Shown: positions 14,170 through 23,374 of the stretch, in pieces | Position numbering within the stretch: position 1 is the first letter of the stretch | Layout of the letters: every line of letters begins with the position of its first letter | Program-made: the position numbers and the translations under genes | From: JBDRDD01 sp043821115 | GTDB lineage: Bacteria > CAYTYR01 > UBA6262 > DAOVJB01 | Length of the DNA: 46,672 bases | Reading direction: 5' to 3' | NCBI GenBank assembly: GCA_043821115.1 | Contig: JBDRDD010000016.1 | Location: 1 to 46,672 of the forward strand | The notes under the pieces: model-generated | What the model saw: the letters and a program-made list of their open reading frames with translations, nothing else | The model's database searches: none | What the model was told of the DNA's origin: nothing

Positions 14170-16296
14170 TTGACAGAGCGCAGGAAGAAAATACATTTCA
14201 GTCGTTCTCGCCACGAAGAATCCTTTAAATCAGTTATTCCTGTCTGGTTAATCCTAATTTTAGGGGTTTTATGGTCTTTTTTGGTTCTCTGGAATTACTT
14301 CAAAGCCCACCCTTTACAAATAGGTTTTGCCACAGAAATGATCTCGGATATTTTCAATTCAGTCCGTTTCTCCCAAGAAGGCTTCCTCATTTGGGGCAAT
14401 TATTTCCTTACATTTCTAGTTTTTGTCTGGTTTCTTCTTATGGCTTTTGGTATAGGGAAAAAACTGCTTGGATGGTTACATTTTTCCGCAGTAAGCACAC
14501 TGGAGGAGATATGCTTTGGGCTTGGGGCAGGTCTGGGGTTAATAGCATATATAACTTTTGCGCTGGGCCTGATGGGGTTACTCAGAACATGGATATTTAT
14601 AATTGTAGCCCTGTGTCTTAGCACAGCGGCGTTTTTTGAGATAAAGAGTTTTTTAAGAGATCACGAACCTTTTTTTTTGAAAGTATCATTACGCAATCAC
14701 AGCGGAATTGTTTATTTTTTCCTTTCTATTTTTGCCTTGGCTGTTCTCTTAAATGGCGTCAGTACTTTTTGTCCAGAAATATTCTATGATTCTCTCGTGT
14801 ATCATCTGGGTGCTCCTAATTTTTTCATTCAGGAGGGGAGAATTACAAATGTTCCTTTCGAAGTGCATTCCAATCTCCCTTCAAATATGGCTATGGTGTA
14901 TACCTTCTGCCTGCTTTTGCGCGATGAGGTTCTGGCGAGACTGGTTCATTTTGCATGCGGATTACTTCTTGTAAGCTCTGTTTTTGCATTTGGGAGAAGG
15001 TTTTTCAATGCCAAGATTGGTCTTATAGGTGCTCTTGTGTTTTACAGTGTTCCGATGGTGGCTATGAACAGCTGGGCTGCGGCGGTGGATGTGGCGCTGG
15101 CTTTATTTGAATTTTTGGCTCTTTACGCTATGATAATGTGGATACAGTCCAGAGATGAATCGTTATCAAGGCAGGTATATAAGGGATGGTTGGTAGCATC
15201 AGCTGTTTTCTGCGGTATTGCAATGGGTGCGAAATACACGGGAGTTTTTTGTTTTATAATGTTATTTGTACTGCTTATTATCGAGTTATACAGAGAGGCA
15301 AAAAAATACAATAGAAAATTCAATGCTAGGACAGCGGCTTTGTTTGCAGGTATAAGCATACTTGTACTGCTGCCATGGCTTGCGAAGAACTTTTATTTCA
15401 CAGGAGATCCTCTTTATCCCTATATCCTGAGTCTAACAGAAGGTGGGGGACACCTTAAGGCATTTATAAAGGTAACAAGGGAGTATTTTTCAAGTTTCAA
15501 GGACTACCTTGTACATCCATGGGCATTGACCATGGAAGGAAGAACAAACGCATCTTTTATAGGGCCTGTCTTTTTAGTTTTTGCGCCTCTGTTTTTTATG
15601 TTTAAGTTCAGGAATAAGATTGTAACCAACCTGCTGGTTTTTTTGGGAGGATTCTGGTTTCTATGGAGTCTTGCCACGCATATGCTGCGTTTCTTTATAC
15701 CGGGGCTTATTGTATTTAGCCTCCTAATAGCCGTGTATCTTATACGAGCTGATATACCCGCCTCATTTAAGGCAGGGGCACAGATCTTTCTGGCTTTCTT
15801 GTGTTTGACTAACCTGTACTGGAGTTTTATGATTTTCTACGGCCAGGGGGGCTGGAAGGTGGTGGTGGGTGAGAAGACGAAAAAAGAGTATCTGTCACAG
15901 CCTCATCCGGGATATCCTCCTCCGTATTTTGATGTAGTTGATTATATTAACCGGAAACTTCCTCCAGATGCAAGGGTCCTGCTTGTGGGGGAAGGACGTA
16001 GCTATTATATAAAAAGGCGTTTTCTGGCACACTCTGTCTATGATAAGAATCCTGTTGTTGAATGGACATCACGGGTCAGGGATGCAGGCGGTTTGTATAA
16101 CAGGATGTTCGAGGAGAAGATAACGCATATTCTCATTAACTATATCGAGGCCAAAAGGCTTGATGATGGTTACAATATTTTTTACTGGGACAGTTCTGAG
16201 GAAGCAATATTTAAGGCTTTTATGAGAGATCATCTGAGGGAAGTTTACCAATACAGAGGTGTTTATCTTTATGAGCTTATAAAAGGCTCTAAGTAA
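14170..16296 (+). CDS. Polytopic GT-C fold glycosyltransferase (ArnT/PMT-like)
   Basis: 708 residues. About eleven to thirteen hydrophobic helices span residues 20-550, followed by a soluble C-terminal domain of about 150 residues with alternating strands. The first large loop contains 'FYDSLVYHLGAPNFF', the acidic loop seen in GT-C enzymes of the GT39/83 kind, where Asp helps catalysis. Such enzymes transfer a sugar from a polyprenyl-phosphate donor on the outer side of the inner membrane. Acceptor and donor cannot be told. The start is TTG 14170 with GAGGAAG upstream; the next in-frame ATG would remove the first helices. It follows the GT2 gene by 51 bases and is followed after 17 bases by the HEAT protein gene, so it is part of the signalling block transcript. 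Confidence 0.8.
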   Translation: MTERRKKIHFSRSRHEESFKSVIPVWLILILGVLWSFLVLWNYFKAHPLQIGFATEMISDIFNSVRFSQEGFLIWGNYFLTFLVFVWFLLMAFGIGKKLLGWLHFSAVSTLEEICFGLGAGLGLIAYITFALGLMGLLRTWIFIIVALCLSTAAFFEIKSFLRDHEPFFLKVSLRNHSGIVYFFLSIFALAVLLNGVSTFCPEIFYDSLVYHLGAPNFFIQEGRITNVPFEVHSNLPSNMAMVYTFCLLLRDEVLARLVHFACGLLLVSSVFAFGRRFFNAKIGLIGALVFYSVPMVAMNSWAAAVDVALALFEFLALYAMIMWIQSRDESLSRQVYKGWLVASAVFCGIAMGAKYTGVFCFIMLFVLLIIELYREAKKYNRKFNARTAALFAGISILVLLPWLAKNFYFTGDPLYPYILSLTEGGGHLKAFIKVTREYFSSFKDYLVHPWALTMEGRTNASFIGPVFLVFAPLFFMFKFRNKIVTNLLVFLGGFWFLWSLATHMLRFFIPGLIVFSLLIAVYLIRADIPASFKAGAQIFLAFLCLTNLYWSFMIFYGQGGWKVVVGEKTKKEYLSQPHPGYPPPYFDVVDYINRKLPPDARVLLVGEGRSYYIKRRFLAHSVYDKNPVVEWTSRVRDAGGLYNRMFEEKITHILINYIEAKRLDDGYNIFYWDSSEEAIFKAFMRDHLREVYQYRGVYLYELIKGSK

Positions 16297-16313
16297 AATA
16301 AAAGGGATAGAAT

Positions 16314-18431
16314 ATGTGTCCGGAAAAAAGCAAACATCTTAAAATACTAGAAGAGGTTCTACTTCTGGTTAACACCGCGCTAAAAACCCTGCAGCTTTAT
16401 TCAAGGGATCATCCATCCTTTTTCGAGTCTTCTACAAAACTAAAGGTAAAATTCGAGACACTGTTTGAAAGTGAACAGGTTGTCGAAATACTAGTAAGAA
16501 AAGATTCTTTTCTGTTTAAGAATGAGCCTATAGCCGAGAAGAACGATATAATAAAAGCTTTTGCCCTTGTTTTCTACCATCTCGGTATTGAAAGCATGGT
16601 CTTTGCAAGGGGCCTTGATGAAGAAGAAATAGGGACGTTTCTGGAAGTTGTAGGGAAAAATCCCGATGAAGTGCTTACGGGAGGGGGGATAGGTGTTTTA
16701 CTCAAAAACATAAATCTTAAAAATATAGAAATTAGGGAAAGAGGAGAGATAAAGATTATAAAAGAAGGAGATGCTATAAAATCTGAAGAGCAAGAGAAGG
16801 AATTAACGCAAGAAGAGGCTTTGGAGGAGTATTTCAATAAAAAGGAAGTATCCCGTCGGGCTTTGGATAAGGTATTTTACCTTCTGGTTGAGGATGCTGA
16901 TAAACTTGCTTCTTTTTTAATGAAACAAGAGGAAGAAGGGGGCGATGCTGGTTCTTCCGTGGAGAAAATTGCGCAGAGTATATTAAAAATCACCGGAGAT
17001 ATAGATGAAAAATCAGAGGGTGAAAAGGAATACTATTACAGGCGTGTTGCCGAGGCCGTCAATTTTCTCCCTAAGAATATAAGAGTTCCCCTTGTAAGTG
17101 AAAAACTGTTGTTTAGTTCCGGTGGGGATACTATAAACGAGGCAGGTGCAAAAATAGCGGGCAAGTTAAGCACTTCGGATCTTGTAGGAATATTTCATTC
17201 AAAGGTTACTGAGAACAATATGCCTCTATCGAGGTTACAGGAAGTTTTAGGGAAAATCCCTTCACTTAAACCCACCAAAAAAGCGGAAATTATATCCGGT
17301 GTTAAGGCGAGGCACAATGCTTCACGAGGTGAAAAAGATTCTGTGTCCACTATGACCGAGGGTGAGACACAGTACATGGTTCCTCCTACACTTGCAGAAA
17401 TAGAGGAGAGAATCCCGGAATTGAGCATTTACACTGATGAGGAATTACTGAGGATAGAGAATTTAAAAACCCTGTGTAACAAAGAAGATTTGATGAACTC
17501 CACCATGGAGATTATTATCGAGGTGTTGCCTCTGGTTAAACAGATAAACGTATATTTGCGTTTTATCCACATATTGCAGGATTTCCTCGAGATTTATCTC
17601 TTCAGGAATGAATTCGAAAATGCTTTTAAGATACTTAAACTGTTCAAAGAGGAACTGAAGATTCGCAAGACCGAAAACATGGAATTCAAGGAAAAACTGG
17701 AAGCTGCTATCAAGGAAGCCGGCAACGAAAGCAAGGTTTACCAGTTTATCCTGCTTCTTGAATCTTTAAATGAGGGTTCCGAGGAATATGCCATGATAAA
17801 AGCATATCTGGCTTTACTCGGGGAAGAGGCTGTTGACAGCCTTTTAATCATACTGGGAAAGGAAGAGCGGCGGCTGATTCGCAAGATGATAGTTCAGATA
17901 CTAATCGGCATAGGGCAGGAACATATAGAGGTCTTTGCAAATAAACTGAGCGATGAGCGGTGGTTCCTGGTCAGGAATGTCGTTTCCATATTTGGTGAAA
18001 TAAGGGCTGATGAATCCATAGATTATATGAAGAAAATACTTCATCATCCGGATGTGCGGGTTAGAAGTGAAGCAATTCGCTCCCTTGGGTTAATAGGGAG
18101 TCCTAAAGCTGTTTGCCTTCTCATAACGGCTCTTGAGGATAAAGATTATGAGATAAGACAAAAGGCTGTCAGATGGCTGGGGGAAACTGGGGAAACATCC
18201 GCTATCGTTCCTCTTGTGGATATCATCAAAAAAATTGACATTTTTCACAGGTATTACGATCTGAAAAAAGAGGCTATAGAAGCATTATCTAAGATAAAAT
18301 CCCCTCAGGTAATATCTGTTTTTGAGCAGGCATCACTTAGAAAGTGGTATCAGTTCGGGACCAGGCACAAAGAGTTATGTGCTCTTGCACAAAGAAGCCT
18401 CGAAAAAGCAGAAGAGCGCTATAAAAACTAA
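16314..18431 (+). CDS. HEAT-repeat protein with an unnamed N-terminal domain
   Basis: 705 residues, no signal peptide or membrane helix, highly charged. Residues 1-145 form a domain that recurs in the next protein: a helix with 'LYSRDHPSF', then short strands ('FLFKNEPI'), and 'GGGIGVLLKNINLKNIEI' at its end. The middle (150-480) is mostly helical and acidic. From about 490 to 690 there are at least four HEAT or PBS-lyase-like repeats ('DERWFLVRNVVSIFGEI', 'HPDVRVRSEAIRSLGLIG', 'DKDYEIRQKAVRWLGETG'), a protein-binding solenoid. No enzymatic motif is seen. The link to an HD-GYP protein sharing the N-terminal domain suggests a cyclic-di-GMP or phosphorelay-related scaffold; this is inference. 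ATG 16314 has AAGGGATAG upstream. Confidence 0.8.
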   Translation: MCPEKSKHLKILEEVLLLVNTALKTLQLYSRDHPSFFESSTKLKVKFETLFESEQVVEILVRKDSFLFKNEPIAEKNDIIKAFALVFYHLGIESMVFARGLDEEEIGTFLEVVGKNPDEVLTGGGIGVLLKNINLKNIEIRERGEIKIIKEGDAIKSEEQEKELTQEEALEEYFNKKEVSRRALDKVFYLLVEDADKLASFLMKQEEEGGDAGSSVEKIAQSILKITGDIDEKSEGEKEYYYRRVAEAVNFLPKNIRVPLVSEKLLFSSGGDTINEAGAKIAGKLSTSDLVGIFHSKVTENNMPLSRLQEVLGKIPSLKPTKKAEIISGVKARHNASRGEKDSVSTMTEGETQYMVPPTLAEIEERIPELSIYTDEELLRIENLKTLCNKEDLMNSTMEIIIEVLPLVKQINVYLRFIHILQDFLEIYLFRNEFENAFKILKLFKEELKIRKTENMEFKEKLEAAIKEAGNESKVYQFILLLESLNEGSEEYAMIKAYLALLGEEAVDSLLIILGKEERRLIRKMIVQILIGIGQEHIEVFANKLSDERWFLVRNVVSIFGEIRADESIDYMKKILHHPDVRVRSEAIRSLGLIGSPKAVCLLITALEDKDYEIRQKAVRWLGETGETSAIVPLVDIIKKIDIFHRYYDLKKEAIEALSKIKSPQVISVFEQASLRKWYQFGTRHKELCALAQRSLEKAEERYKN

Positions 18432-18450
18432 ACGGGAAAAGGTAATAACA

Positions 18451-19896
18451 ATGGACAACTCATTTTTTATAAAACAGAATCGCAGGGAAAACGCGAGGAG
18501 ATTTATATACCAGTTTATAACAGTATTAAAAAGCAGCCGCCTTTACCCGGACAGTTATCAACCGCTTTTGGAATCAATAAAAAACCTGTATGATATTTTG
18601 ATTGGTGTGCTAGGCCATGAGAAAGAAGTCACCTTCAATATAATAGGGGAGGAGATAGTATTCATTAATATACCTCTTATTCCCCTTGTCAGGGATGAAG
18701 TTTTGTTCAGGAATTTCATTGACGAAATACGTGAAAAGAATATTACCAGCATATGTTTCATGGAAGGTATAAAGGAGTGGGAACTTCAGAAATTTATTAA
18801 ACTCATGAGCCTTAATCCTAAGGAGCTTATCGGGCGCGGGGGGCTCATGCAAGTATTAGCCGAAGAAAATATTGTAAGCATTACTGTCCACAGGGTCATT
18901 ATTGCCGCTGCAAGCGAACAAAAAAGGGAGTTGTTAAAGAGTCTTTTCTCCCACGAGAAAAGAGAGAAGGGCCGCAAGATATTCTTCGAGGGAATTGAGA
19001 CGATAAAGAAGGTTATGGATGAAGTTAAATTAGGCGAGAAAGTCCATATAAAGGATGTGCAGAAGGTAATCCACCTGATGATTGACAGCATTTTTCTCGA
19101 CAAGGCTGTTCTGCAGGGCTTGACAACAATAAAGAATTATGACGAGTACACTTACAATCACTCTGTCAATGTTGCTATCTTCTCGTTAGCACTCGGTTCG
19201 GAGCTATCACTTAACAGGACACAGTTAAACAGCCTGGGCGTAGCAGCCATGATGCATGATGTCGGAAAGGTCAGGATTCCCGCGCGCATAACCCAGAAAC
19301 CCGGAACTCTCAATGATGAAGAGTGGAAGATAGTAAAGAATCATCCTGTAGACGGCGTGAAAATACTAAGTGATATGGGGGATATAGACAGCCTTGCCAT
19401 GACCGTGGCCTTCGAGCATCATATGGGATATGACCTTAGCGGGTATCCAAAGATCCAGAAGGCCAGGGATCTTCACATATTCTCCAGGATAGTCTGTATA
19501 GCCGATTTCTACGATGCCACCACTACATTTCGAATATATCACAAGCCCCTCATGCCCGACAGGTCAGTTGGGCTTATCATAAAACAAAGCGGCTCTTATT
19601 TTGATCCTCTTTTTGCCAAGGTTTTTGTGAACATGATAGGGGTGTTCCCAATAGGAACTTTTGTAAAACTCAATACGGGGGAACTGGCTATTGTATACCG
19701 GATAAACAAGGATAATCTATTGCGTCCCCAGGTCGTTGTGGTTGAGCAGGATGATAGCCGTTCCGAGGAGGATATAGATAACGCCAGTATGAGAGATCTT
19801 ACCGAAAGGGATGAAAATACAAGTAATTTCAAACATACTATAGTAGAAACGCTGGATCCCCTCCAGTATAATGTTGATGTTACGAAATTCTTCTAA
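18451..19896 (+). CDS. HD-GYP domain protein sharing the N-terminal domain of its neighbour
   Basis: 481 residues from ATG 18451 (GGGAAAAGG upstream); an in-frame start at 18322 would overlap the HEAT gene by 110 bases and lacks support. Residues 15-150 resemble the N-terminal domain of the preceding protein ('SRLYPDSYQPL', 'GRGGLMQVLAEENIVSITV'). The HD-GYP domain covers about 210-400: His237, 'MHDVGK' with H269-D270, His298 in 'NHP', the pair H323-H324, then 'DLSGYP' where DGSGYP is usual, and Asp352. All metal ligands expected of the family appear present, so cyclic-di-GMP hydrolysis is plausible. A C-terminal tail (400-481) of strands follows. It closes the block that starts with the response regulators, so it is a candidate output enzyme of that relay. 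Confidence 0.87.
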   Translation: MDNSFFIKQNRRENARRFIYQFITVLKSSRLYPDSYQPLLESIKNLYDILIGVLGHEKEVTFNIIGEEIVFINIPLIPLVRDEVLFRNFIDEIREKNITSICFMEGIKEWELQKFIKLMSLNPKELIGRGGLMQVLAEENIVSITVHRVIIAAASEQKRELLKSLFSHEKREKGRKIFFEGIETIKKVMDEVKLGEKVHIKDVQKVIHLMIDSIFLDKAVLQGLTTIKNYDEYTYNHSVNVAIFSLALGSELSLNRTQLNSLGVAAMMHDVGKVRIPARITQKPGTLNDEEWKIVKNHPVDGVKILSDMGDIDSLAMTVAFEHHMGYDLSGYPKIQKARDLHIFSRIVCIADFYDATTTFRIYHKPLMPDRSVGLIIKQSGSYFDPLFAKVFVNMIGVFPIGTFVKLNTGELAIVYRINKDNLLRPQVVVVEQDDSRSEEDIDNASMRDLTERDENTSNFKHTIVETLDPLQYNVDVTKFF

Positions 19897-19961
19897 TCGC
19901 CAGTTATTTTTCTTCATTTTCAATAAGTTCCGGAACAGATAAAATTAAAGCGAAATTTATC

Positions 19962-19990
19962 TTGACAGTGTTTATTTTTGATGATATATT
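19962..19990 (+). promoter_or_regulatory. Sigma70-type promoter of the TCA-type operon
   Basis: TTGACA (19962-19967) and TATATT (19985-19990) with a 17-base spacer, 51 bases before the start codon, in a 144-base AT-rich gap. No terminator for the preceding gene is evident in this gap. Confidence 0.75.
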
Positions 19991-20040
19991 TACATAATAT
20001 CTCAAAAACTACATATATATAATATAGAAGGAATGACGCC

Positions 20041-21285
20041 ATGGTCAAGAAGAAGAAAATCTACATTATAGATGTAACAAACCGTGATGGGGTACAAACA
20101 TCTAGAATCTGCCTTTCAAAGCTGGGAAAAACCATAATAAACCTGTACCTCAATGATATGGGGGTATACCAGACGGAATTAGGGTTTCCTGCCACCAGGC
20201 ATGAGTCAAACTATCTAAATGCCAATATTGAACTAGCAGCCAAGAAAGCTCTTTCTCCCATAATATTAGAAGGCTGGTGCAGGGCTATTGTGCCTGATAT
20301 AGAGCTGGTTACAAAGCTCACTAAAATAAAGCATCTTAACCTTTCCATTTCAACCTCTCAGCAGATGATAACCCATAAGTTCAAGGGTAAGATGGACAAT
20401 GCCGGGGTTATCAGGGAGATGGTAAAGGCTCTTGAGATGGCCAAGAAAAAAGGCATAAAGACAGTCGGTGTCAACGCAGAGGACGCATCGCGTACAGATA
20501 TGGACTATCTCATGGAATTCGCTTCCGCAGCAAGGGATCATGGTGCTGACAGGGTGCGTTATTGTGACACACTTGGCTATGACGATCCTTTCACTATTTA
20601 TGAGCGCATAAATACCCTGGCCAAGAAAGTAGGTTTACCGGTAGAATTACATTGCCACAATGATTTGGGTATGGCTGTGGCTAATTCGGTAGCGGGCGCA
20701 AAAGGGGCGATAGACGGCGGTGTGGATGCATATATAAACACCACTGTCAACGGTATCGGTGAGAGGGCAGGCAACGCTGATCTTACTGCGGTTGTGCTGG
20801 CGCTCAGGAAGTCAAGTGGTCTCAAGGAGAATTACGGCACTCGTGTGGACAAGATAGACCTTAAAAAGGCATGGAAGCTCTCAAAGTATGCATCATTTGC
20901 GTTCGGTATTCCGATACCGCTCAATCAACCCGGAGTCGGGGCGAACGCCTTTGCACATGAGTCCGGTATTCACGCAGACGGAGCTCTTAAGGCCAGAAGA
21001 AACTATGAGCTTTATGATTACGAGGAGCTGGGCAGAGGTGAACCGGAGATAATAGAGACAGGCCGTATGATCACCGTAGGAGAGTACGGAGGCATCAAGG
21101 GCTTTAGAAATGTTTATGGCAGGCTTCAGGTAAAGTTCAAGGATGACAAAGAAGCGGCCGAGGTGCTGGAATTAGCTCGTTATGCAAATATACAAACGCA
21201 AAAGCCGCTTGTGACCGAAGAGCTTATGTTTATTGCTAATTATCCGAAACAGGCAAGGAAGATATTAACTGTACTTCCTGCTTAA
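20041..21285 (+). CDS. Homocitrate/isopropylmalate/Re-citrate synthase family enzyme
   Basis: 414 residues of the DRE-TIM metallolyase family: 'TNRDGVQTSR' (Arg15, Asp16) at the first strand, 'HCHNDLG' with metal ligands H204 and H206, and 'NGIGERAGN'. It lacks the long C-terminal regulatory domain of leucine-type isopropylmalate synthases (usually over 500 residues). The family condenses acetyl-CoA with a 2-oxo acid. NifV homocitrate synthases, lysine-pathway enzymes and the Re-face citrate synthases of some anaerobes all belong here. The next genes encode isocitrate dehydrogenase, malate dehydrogenase and fumarase, and no nif or lysine genes are present, so Re-citrate synthase is the most attractive reading; it is inference. 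ATG 20041 follows AGAAGGAATG. Confidence 0.85.
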   Translation: MVKKKKIYIIDVTNRDGVQTSRICLSKLGKTIINLYLNDMGVYQTELGFPATRHESNYLNANIELAAKKALSPIILEGWCRAIVPDIELVTKLTKIKHLNLSISTSQQMITHKFKGKMDNAGVIREMVKALEMAKKKGIKTVGVNAEDASRTDMDYLMEFASAARDHGADRVRYCDTLGYDDPFTIYERINTLAKKVGLPVELHCHNDLGMAVANSVAGAKGAIDGGVDAYINTTVNGIGERAGNADLTAVVLALRKSSGLKENYGTRVDKIDLKKAWKLSKYASFAFGIPIPLNQPGVGANAFAHESGIHADGALKARRNYELYDYEELGRGEPEIIETGRMITVGEYGGIKGFRNVYGRLQVKFKDDKEAAEVLELARYANIQTQKPLVTEELMFIANYPKQARKILTVLPA

Positions 21286-21321
21286 GATAAAAATTTACAT
21301 AAATCAAGTAGAGGAAAATTT

Positions 21322-22407
21322 ATGGCTTATAAAATTACATTAGTTCCAGGGGACGGCATAGGGCCCGAGGTAAGCGAGGCAACGCGGCTTGTTATAGAGG
21401 CGACGGGCGTTGATATAAAATGGGATAAGGTGGATGCCGGCACAGATGTCATCGAGAAACATGGCACGCCTCTTCCAGATGAAGTCCTGGAATCAATAAA
21501 GAAAAATAAGATAGCCATAAAAGGGCCTATAACCACGCCTGTGGGAAAAGGTTTCCGCAGTGTGAATGTGGCCCTTAGGCAGAAGCTTGACCTTTTTGCC
21601 TGTGTGCGCCCCTGCAAGTTTTATCCCGGGGCAAGAACACGATATAAAGATATAGATCTTGTGATAGTCAGGGAGAATACAGAAGATCTGTATGCAGGTA
21701 TAGAGTTCAAGGAAGGCTCTGATGAAGCGAAGAAGATAATAGAAGCTATAGAGGCCCTGAGTAATAATAAAATAAAAAAAGATTCCGGGATAAGTATAAA
21801 ACCCATCTCCATAGAGGCTTCCCGCAGGATAGTGGATTTCGCCTTCCAGTATGCCCGTCAATACAAGAGGAAAAAAGTAACAGCCGTTCATAAGGCAAAT
21901 ATAATGAAATTCACAGACGGTCTGTTTCTAGAGGTTGCAAGAGACGTGGCCAGGAAATACACAGATATAGAATTCGAAGACAGGATAGTTGATAATATGT
22001 GTATGCAACTGGTTCAGAAACCCGAACTCTACGATGTTATGGTCCTTCCCAACCTCTATGGTGATATCATCTCAGATCTGTGTGCTGGTCTTGTCGGTGG
22101 TCTCGGGGTAGCTCCTGGAGGTAATATCGGTAATGATATAGCACTTTTTGAACCTACTCACGGATCGGCTCCAAAGTACAAGGGTATGAATAAGGTTAAC
22201 CCGATAGCTATGATGCTCTCAGGTGTAATGATGTTACGACATATTGGTGAAAATGTCTGTGCTGATAAGCTTGAGAATGCCATAGCAGGTGTGATAAAGG
22301 AAGGCAAGAGTGTTACCTACGATATGAAACCTCATAGGGATGACCCTACCCAAGTGGGGACTTCAGAGGTTGCAGATGCTATTATCGCGAAGATAAAGAA
22401 GATGTAA
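21322..22407 (+). CDS. NAD-type isocitrate dehydrogenase (isocitrate/isopropylmalate DH family)
   Basis: 361 residues of the beta-decarboxylating dehydrogenase family: 'VPGDGIGPE' near the start, 'RENTEDLYAGIE', 'YGDIISDLCAGLVGG' and 'HGSAPKYKG'. The substrate loop reads 'SVNVALRQ' (Ser80, Asn82, Arg86). SxNxxLR with Ser is characteristic of isocitrate enzymes, unlike isopropylmalate or homoisocitrate dehydrogenases. Length and lack of the NADP-type insertions suggest NAD. It converts isocitrate to 2-oxoglutarate. It lies 36 bases after the citrate/homocitrate synthase family gene and 15 before mdh, which fits an oxidative branch to 2-oxoglutarate. No aconitase gene is in the window. Homoisocitrate dehydrogenase remains an alternative if the first gene makes homocitrate. 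Confidence 0.88.
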   Translation: MAYKITLVPGDGIGPEVSEATRLVIEATGVDIKWDKVDAGTDVIEKHGTPLPDEVLESIKKNKIAIKGPITTPVGKGFRSVNVALRQKLDLFACVRPCKFYPGARTRYKDIDLVIVRENTEDLYAGIEFKEGSDEAKKIIEAIEALSNNKIKKDSGISIKPISIEASRRIVDFAFQYARQYKRKKVTAVHKANIMKFTDGLFLEVARDVARKYTDIEFEDRIVDNMCMQLVQKPELYDVMVLPNLYGDIISDLCAGLVGGLGVAPGGNIGNDIALFEPTHGSAPKYKGMNKVNPIAMMLSGVMMLRHIGENVCADKLENAIAGVIKEGKSVTYDMKPHRDDPTQVGTSEVADAIIAKIKKM

Positions 22408-22422
22408 AACAGGGGTAATGGG

Positions 22423-23352
22423 ATGCCTGCAAAGGTAAGTGTGATAGGCAGCGGTTTTGTCGGGGGAACAACGGCATACGGCATAATAAGCAAAGACCTC
22501 GCCGATGTGGTATTACTGGATGTTGTGGAGGGTATTCCCCAGGGGAAGGCCCTTGATATAATGCAGGCCGGAGCTGTTGAAGGTTTTGGTCATAAGGTAA
22601 AGGGATCAAACAGTTACGAGGATATATCGGGTTCTAAGATTGTCGTGGTGACGGCAGGCATATCCCGCAAGCCAGGCATGTCCAGACTCGATTTACTAAA
22701 GAAGAATGCCTCTGTTATAAAAGCGGTTACTGAGAATATAGTTAAATATGCTCCGGATTCTATGATACTAATTGTTACAAATCCGCTTGATGTCATGACA
22801 TATGAGGCATTCAAGGTCTCAGGATTTCCCCCCCAACGTGTTTTCGGTCAGGCCGGCATATTGGACAGTGCCCGGTTCTCTTATTTTATAAGTGAGGAAT
22901 TAGGGGTTCCGGTTAAGAACATATCGGCAATGGTGCTAGGCGGTCATGGTGATTCAATGGTACCTCTTCCGCGTTACACGACCGTATCGGGAAAATCCAT
23001 AACCAAACTACTCTCAAAGGAAGCTCTTGAGCGCCTTGTCGAGAGAACCCGCAAAGGAGGGGGAGAGATTGTTTCCCTTCTTAAGACCGGAAGTGCATAT
23101 TATGCGCCTGCTTCCTCTGTAGTTCATATGGTTGAGGCTATACTTAAGGATAAAAAGACCGTTATGCCGGTTTCGGCTTACCTTAGAGGTGAGTACGGTT
23201 TGAATGACATATATATTGGGGTTCCTGTCACACTTGGAGCCGGTGGTGTTGAAAAAATAGAGGAGTTAGAACTGACGAAGGAAGAAAAAGATGCCCTTTC
23301 CCGTTCGGCAGAGATATACAAGGAAGGCATCAGTGCCCTTGAGGGGGCGTAA
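22423..23352 (+). CDS. mdh: Malate dehydrogenase (LDH-like type)
   Basis: 309 residues. The Rossmann fold begins 'VSVIGSGFVGG', with Asp33 at the end of the second strand as expected for NAD. The mobile loop 'SRKPGMSR' has Arg82 and Arg88; an Arg rather than Gln at the first position marks malate over lactate dehydrogenase. The catalytic His is in 'GGHGDSMVP', and 'TNPLDVMT' is also conserved. It interconverts malate and oxaloacetate. In this operon it would supply oxaloacetate to the synthase at 20041 or run the reverse branch toward fumarate. AGGGGTAATGGG lies directly before ATG 22423, which is the only sensible start. Confidence 0.95.
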   Translation: MPAKVSVIGSGFVGGTTAYGIISKDLADVVLLDVVEGIPQGKALDIMQAGAVEGFGHKVKGSNSYEDISGSKIVVVTAGISRKPGMSRLDLLKKNASVIKAVTENIVKYAPDSMILIVTNPLDVMTYEAFKVSGFPPQRVFGQAGILDSARFSYFISEELGVPVKNISAMVLGGHGDSMVPLPRYTTVSGKSITKLLSKEALERLVERTRKGGGEIVSLLKTGSAYYAPASSVVHMVEAILKDKKTVMPVSAYLRGEYGLNDIYIGVPVTLGAGGVEKIEELELTKEEKDALSRSAEIYKEGISALEGA

Positions 23353-23374
23353 GAAGATAGGTGTGTGTTTTAAT

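Noticed and set aside
18322..18450. Upstream extension of the HD-GYP gene
   Set aside because: It overlaps the HEAT gene by 110 bases and has no Shine-Dalgarno; ATG 18451 has one and gives an N-terminus matching the shared domain.
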